Source: Desulfobacteraceae bacterium
GTDB taxonomy: Bacteria > Desulfobacterota > DSM-4660 > Desulfatiglandales > Desulfatiglandaceae
DNA: 6,842 nucleotides
Assembly (NCBI GenBank): GCA_030597505.1
Contig: JAUVRS010000140.1
Span: 1 to 6,842, forward strand
Direction: 5' to 3'
Below, piece after piece: positions 4,203-6,842 of the stretch (position 1 is its first letter; every line of letters begins with the position of its first letter). The notes under the pieces were generated by a model. The model saw only the letters and a list, made by a program, of their open reading frames with translations. It was not told the origin of the DNA and searched no databases. Made by a program: the position numbers and the translations under genes.

Positions 4203-6842
4203 AATCAATCCTTTCAAGATTGACCTGACACCCTTTCCAGCCGGGTGAATCAGCCTCTCCCAATTGTGTCAGCGCAATCAACTGCCTTGCATCGTTGTCA
4301 TGAAAGGCCATAGGGATAAATAAATGCCCCGCTCTGATGCCCTTATTCAGAGTCACTCCCCGCCATATAGACCCATAAGCGGATGATATCCGGACCTTCT
4401 CTCCCTCTTTGACCCCCAACCGGTCCCCATCCTCGGGAGATATCTCCACCTCTCCCTTCAGATCGAAATCCTTGATTCGAGCCGAGTGGCTGGTTCTTGT
4501 GCCGCTTCCGAGATGGATCCGTCGGGAGCCCAAAATGGCCTTGAAGGGATACACGATATCAGGCATGTCATCATCAATAGGGTGGACCGATGAAAATCGG
4601 ATCGGTTCTCCCTCCCTGTCAGCGCGAAAGACACTCAGGTCACTCGCCTCCTTGATCCAACCCTCCCTTCCCTGCCTTCCCAAGTCCTCATACATGGGAA
4701 CCAGACTGCTGATTTCCGCTCTGATGTCCTTTACGGAAGTGTATTTCTTGGGATGACCCATGTCGTCGAACAGTCGCGATAAGATCTCCCAATCTGGTCT
4801 TGCCTCTCCCGGCGGGGAAACAACAGGCTCAAAGGACTGGATCCTGCCTTCCATGTTTGTGAATGCCCCCCCCTTTTCACTGAAGGCGGCCCCGGGCAAC
4901 ACCACGTCTGCCAAATGGCTGGTTTCAGTGGCAAGAATGTCCTGGACGACGAGCAACGCCACTTGACCCAATGCCTTTCCCATGCGTTCCGGCTGCGGGA
5001 GGCTGCGAATGGGATTTTCGCCCATGATGTATAGGGCCTTAATGTTCCCCTTTTCCGCCTCTTCGATGATGCGAACCACATCGAGTCCCGGATCGGGCGA
5101 CAGTTTGGTCCCCCAATGATCCTCCCATTGTATTCGGACGCTGTCATTCTTGAGGCGCTGTCTCCCCGGAAGGGTGTCCGGTGCCACGCCCATGTCCCAC
5201 GCCCCCATCTGGTTGTTCTCCCTTGTGAGGAGATAAAACCCTTTTCCCTCACCACCCAGGATCCCGGTCATCATGGCAAGATTGAGCAGGGCTTCTATGG
5301 CCTGGTCACCATGTCTCTGCTGAAAAATGCCGTGCCCCACCACAAAGGCCGGTTTTTTCCTTTCAATGAGATCGGCGGCCTTTTCCATGACGTCCCTTTC
5401 GACCCCGGTGGATCGAGACACTTTGTCGAGGTCGATGGTGGAGAGCTGATCGGCATATTGATTAAAACCTAGAGTGAACCGGTCAATGAACGCCATATCA
5501 TACGCCTGTCGATAAAAAAGAATGGCGGCCAATCCATTGATCAATTCACAATCCCTTTGTGGGACGACGGGGAGCCATCTGGAGGAAAAAGGTACCAGAC
5601 CGGTTTTTATAGGATCTGCCACCATCAAGGGGATGTGCTTCAGTCTTGAAGCCCGTTTAATAAAATAACCCACCACCGGGACCGAATGAATGGGATTGGC
5701 CCCGATGACAAAAATCGCTTCGGCCTTTTCGAGATCCGAGAGGTGTGTGATGCGACCCCCACCATGGAGCCTATCATCGATCAGGCCCAAGACAGGCCTG
5801 CCTGACCCATAACTGATGTTGTCGATGTTGTTCGTCCCAAAAACGGATCTGGCCAATTTCTGAAACAAATAGTTCTCTTCGAGGGTGCATTTTGATGAAC
5901 CCAAAAAAGCCAGACTTTGCGGGCCACTTTCCTTTTTAAGGGCCTTGAGTCGATCAATCACAAACCCAAGCGCCGCATCCCAGGTGGTGGTAACCAGTTC
6001 ACCCTCCTTCCGAATCAACGGACTGGTCAGTCTCTCTGAGGCATTTAAAAAGTCATGGGCGAAGTGGCCGCGTACGCATAGGGTGGATTGATTCACCGTC
6101 CCTTCTCGGTGGGAAGGATTCACATCTATGACCTGATCACCCACCGATCCCATCAAAAGAGAACAACCCACACCGCAGAACCCGCAGATGGTTGATGATT
6201 CTTTTTGCGGAGTACCGACATAGCGGGTATTTTTGGTCACCAAAGCGCCCGTGGGACAAATCGATAAACAGGTCCCGCAAAAGGTACAATTGGATTTTTC
6301 AAGGGGCATTTCATGTACCGTCCTGGGACGGGATTTAAACCCCCTGAGATGGTAATCGATGGCGCCCACGACAACCAGTTCATGGTCGGCGCGCACACAC
6401 TTACCGCAAAGGATACACTTGCTGAGGTCCCTGATGATGAAAGGGTTTGCCTCCTCCAGGCCTGTATAATGGGGCATGGGATAAAGATCAATTTTGCCCA
6501 CGCCCAGATCGGCCGCCACTTGCCTCAGCTCACATCTGTTACCCTGGTTACACACGATGCAGGATTCCGGGTGATTGGCCATCATCATGCGGATGATATT
6601 TGTCCGGTGGTCTCTTATAATGGGTGAGTCCGTCCGGATTGTTAACTGAGGGGATACGGGGGTGGTACAGGCGGCCATGATGCGCCCGCTTTTTTCATCC
6701 TCCACCAGGCAGAGCCTGCACGCACCCGCGGGTTTCAGGTGGGTGTGATGGCAAAGGGTAGGAATTTTGATGCCGTTTTTAAGGGCCGCCTTTAATAGGC
6801 TGGTACCAGGTGGGCAACTGATTCTTCTGTTATTAATGATGA
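4201..6842 (-). CDS. NuoG/FdhA-like iron-sulfur molybdopterin oxidoreductase subunit lacking formate dehydrogenase active-site residues (5' end cut by the window)
   Basis: This is the large subunit of a soluble NAD(P)H-linked oxidoreductase. 879 residues are visible, numbered here from the first whole codon (6840-6838). The true start is only a few residues off the window, because the frame opens inside the first strand of the [2Fe-2S] domain. In order: plant-type [2Fe-2S] (C30, C41, C44, C58); NuoG-type His/Cys cluster (H90, C94, C97, C103); two ferredoxin-type clusters (C142, C145, C148 and C185, C188, C191, C195, with Asp152 where the eighth Cys is expected); molybdopterin domain with its own [4Fe-4S] (C219, C222, C226, C255); and a C-terminal dinucleotide-binding domain (about 765-879). 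Against E. coli FdhF from memory, Sec140 aligns with Ser346, His141 with Gly347 and Arg333 with Glu516. Automatic naming would give 'formate dehydrogenase alpha subunit', but these changes argue against that activity. An SfrA-like NAD(P)H oxidoreductase or electron-wiring role is more likely. It is followed 9 bases later by the NuoE-like gene. Confidence 0.88.
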   Translation of the reverse strand, partial: IINNRRISCPPGTSLLKAALKNGIKIPTLCHHTHLKPAGACRLCLVEDEKSGRIMAACTTPVSPQLTIRTDSPIIRDHRTNIIRMMMANHPESCIVCNQGNRCELRQVAADLGVGKIDLYPMPHYTGLEEANPFIIRDLSKCILCGKCVRADHELVVVGAIDYHLRGFKSRPRTVHEMPLEKSNCTFCGTCLSICPTGALVTKNTRYVGTPQKESSTICGFCGVGCSLLMGSVGDQVIDVNPSHREGTVNQSTLCVRGHFAHDFLNASERLTSPLIRKEGELVTTTWDAALGFVIDRLKALKKESGPQSLAFLGSSKCTLEENYLFQKLARSVFGTNNIDNISYGSGRPVLGLIDDRLHGGGRITHLSDLEKAEAIFVIGANPIHSVPVVGYFIKRASRLKHIPLMVADPIKTGLVPFSSRWLPVVPQRDCELINGLAAILFYRQAYDMAFIDRFTLGFNQYADQLSTIDLDKVSRSTGVERDVMEKAADLIERKKPAFVVGHGIFQQRHGDQAIEALLNLAMMTGILGGEGKGFYLLTRENNQMGAWDMGVAPDTLPGRQRLKNDSVRIQWEDHWGTKLSPDPGLDVVRIIEEAEKGNIKALYIMGENPIRSLPQPERMGKALGQVALLVVQDILATETSHLADVVLPGAAFSEKGGAFTNMEGRIQSFEPVVSPPGEARPDWEILSRLFDDMGHPKKYTSVKDIRAEISSLVPMYEDLGRQGREGWIKEASDLSVFRADREGEPIRFSSVHPIDDDMPDIVYPFKAILGSRRIHLGSGTRTSHSARIKDFDLKGEVEISPEDGDRLGVKEGEKVRISSAYGSIWRGVTLNKGIRAGHLFIPMAFHDNDARQLIALTQLGEADSPGWKGCQVNLERID

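Noticed and set aside
3690..4205. Internal promoter or terminator at gene junctions
   Set aside because: The junctions are 9 and -4 bases, leaving no room for a terminator. I saw no convincing hairpin with a T-run or a -35/-10 pair.
4731..5255. Minus-strand 174-codon frame inside the FdhA-like gene
   Set aside because: It is out of frame with the conserved molybdopterin domain; its Arg/Trp/Ser-rich translation is typical of a frame shadow.
6703..6705. GTG as the start codon of the FdhA-like gene
   Set aside because: The frame continues upstream to the window edge and encodes most of the [2Fe-2S] domain, including C30, C41 and C44. The GTG is an internal Val in the CRLCLVED context.
4201..6842. 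Plain NAD-dependent formate dehydrogenase alpha subunit, possibly a selenoprotein
   Set aside because: There is no in-frame TGA in the visible frame, and the Sec/Cys, His and Arg active-site positions are Ser, Gly and Glu.

Overview
The window is a dense piece of one bacterial operon. All genes lie on the minus strand, and no intergenic gap exceeds 9 bases. In transcription order (right to left) they are: a 5'-truncated NuoG/FdhA-type iron-sulfur molybdopterin oxidoreductase subunit (4201-6842); a NuoE/HydC-type [2Fe-2S] subunit (3694-4191); a 1043-residue protein fusing a NuoF/HydB-type NADH dehydrogenase flavoprotein to a GltD/NfnB/SfrB-type NAD(P)H:FAD oxidoreductase (566-3697); and metV (1-563, 3' end off the window), the iron-sulfur partner of the methylenetetrahydrofolate reductase MetF. 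The plus strand holds only antisense shadow frames. I saw no RNA gene, mobile element, CRISPR array, terminator or promoter.

The gene set suggests a strict anaerobe with a Wood-Ljungdahl (C1) pathway. The protein style and moderate GC fit a sulfate-reducing or syntrophic Desulfobacterota lineage best, but this is inference from gene content and the taxon cannot be fixed from the window. MetV proteins work with MetF to interconvert methylene- and methyl-tetrahydrofolate, so metF may lie just beyond position 1.

The first three genes look at first like an NAD-dependent formate dehydrogenase (FdhA + NuoE + NuoF), and an automatic annotation would say so. The large subunit does keep its Fe-S ligands almost intact and most of the molybdopterin-site framework. 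However, the three residues that define formate dehydrogenase chemistry are all replaced: Sec/Cys by Ser, the next residue His by Gly, and the active-site Arg by Glu. One ferredoxin-type cluster also has Asp in place of a Cys ligand. I therefore read it as an electron-transfer or NAD(P)H-oxidoreductase relative of FdhA (compare SfrA of Geobacter SfrAB), not a formate dehydrogenase.

The main hypothesis is that the genes encode a soluble cytoplasmic complex, [NuoE][NuoF-GltD][NuoG/FdhA-like], that collects electrons from NADH and/or NADPH and passes them to (or takes them from) MetFV. It would be a third kind of electron module for the MetV-type methylene-THF reductase, besides the Hdr/MvhD and RnfC2 modules known from acetogens. 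Two separate nicotinamide/flavin sites in one polypeptide make flavin-based bifurcation or confurcation possible, but the sequence cannot prove it.
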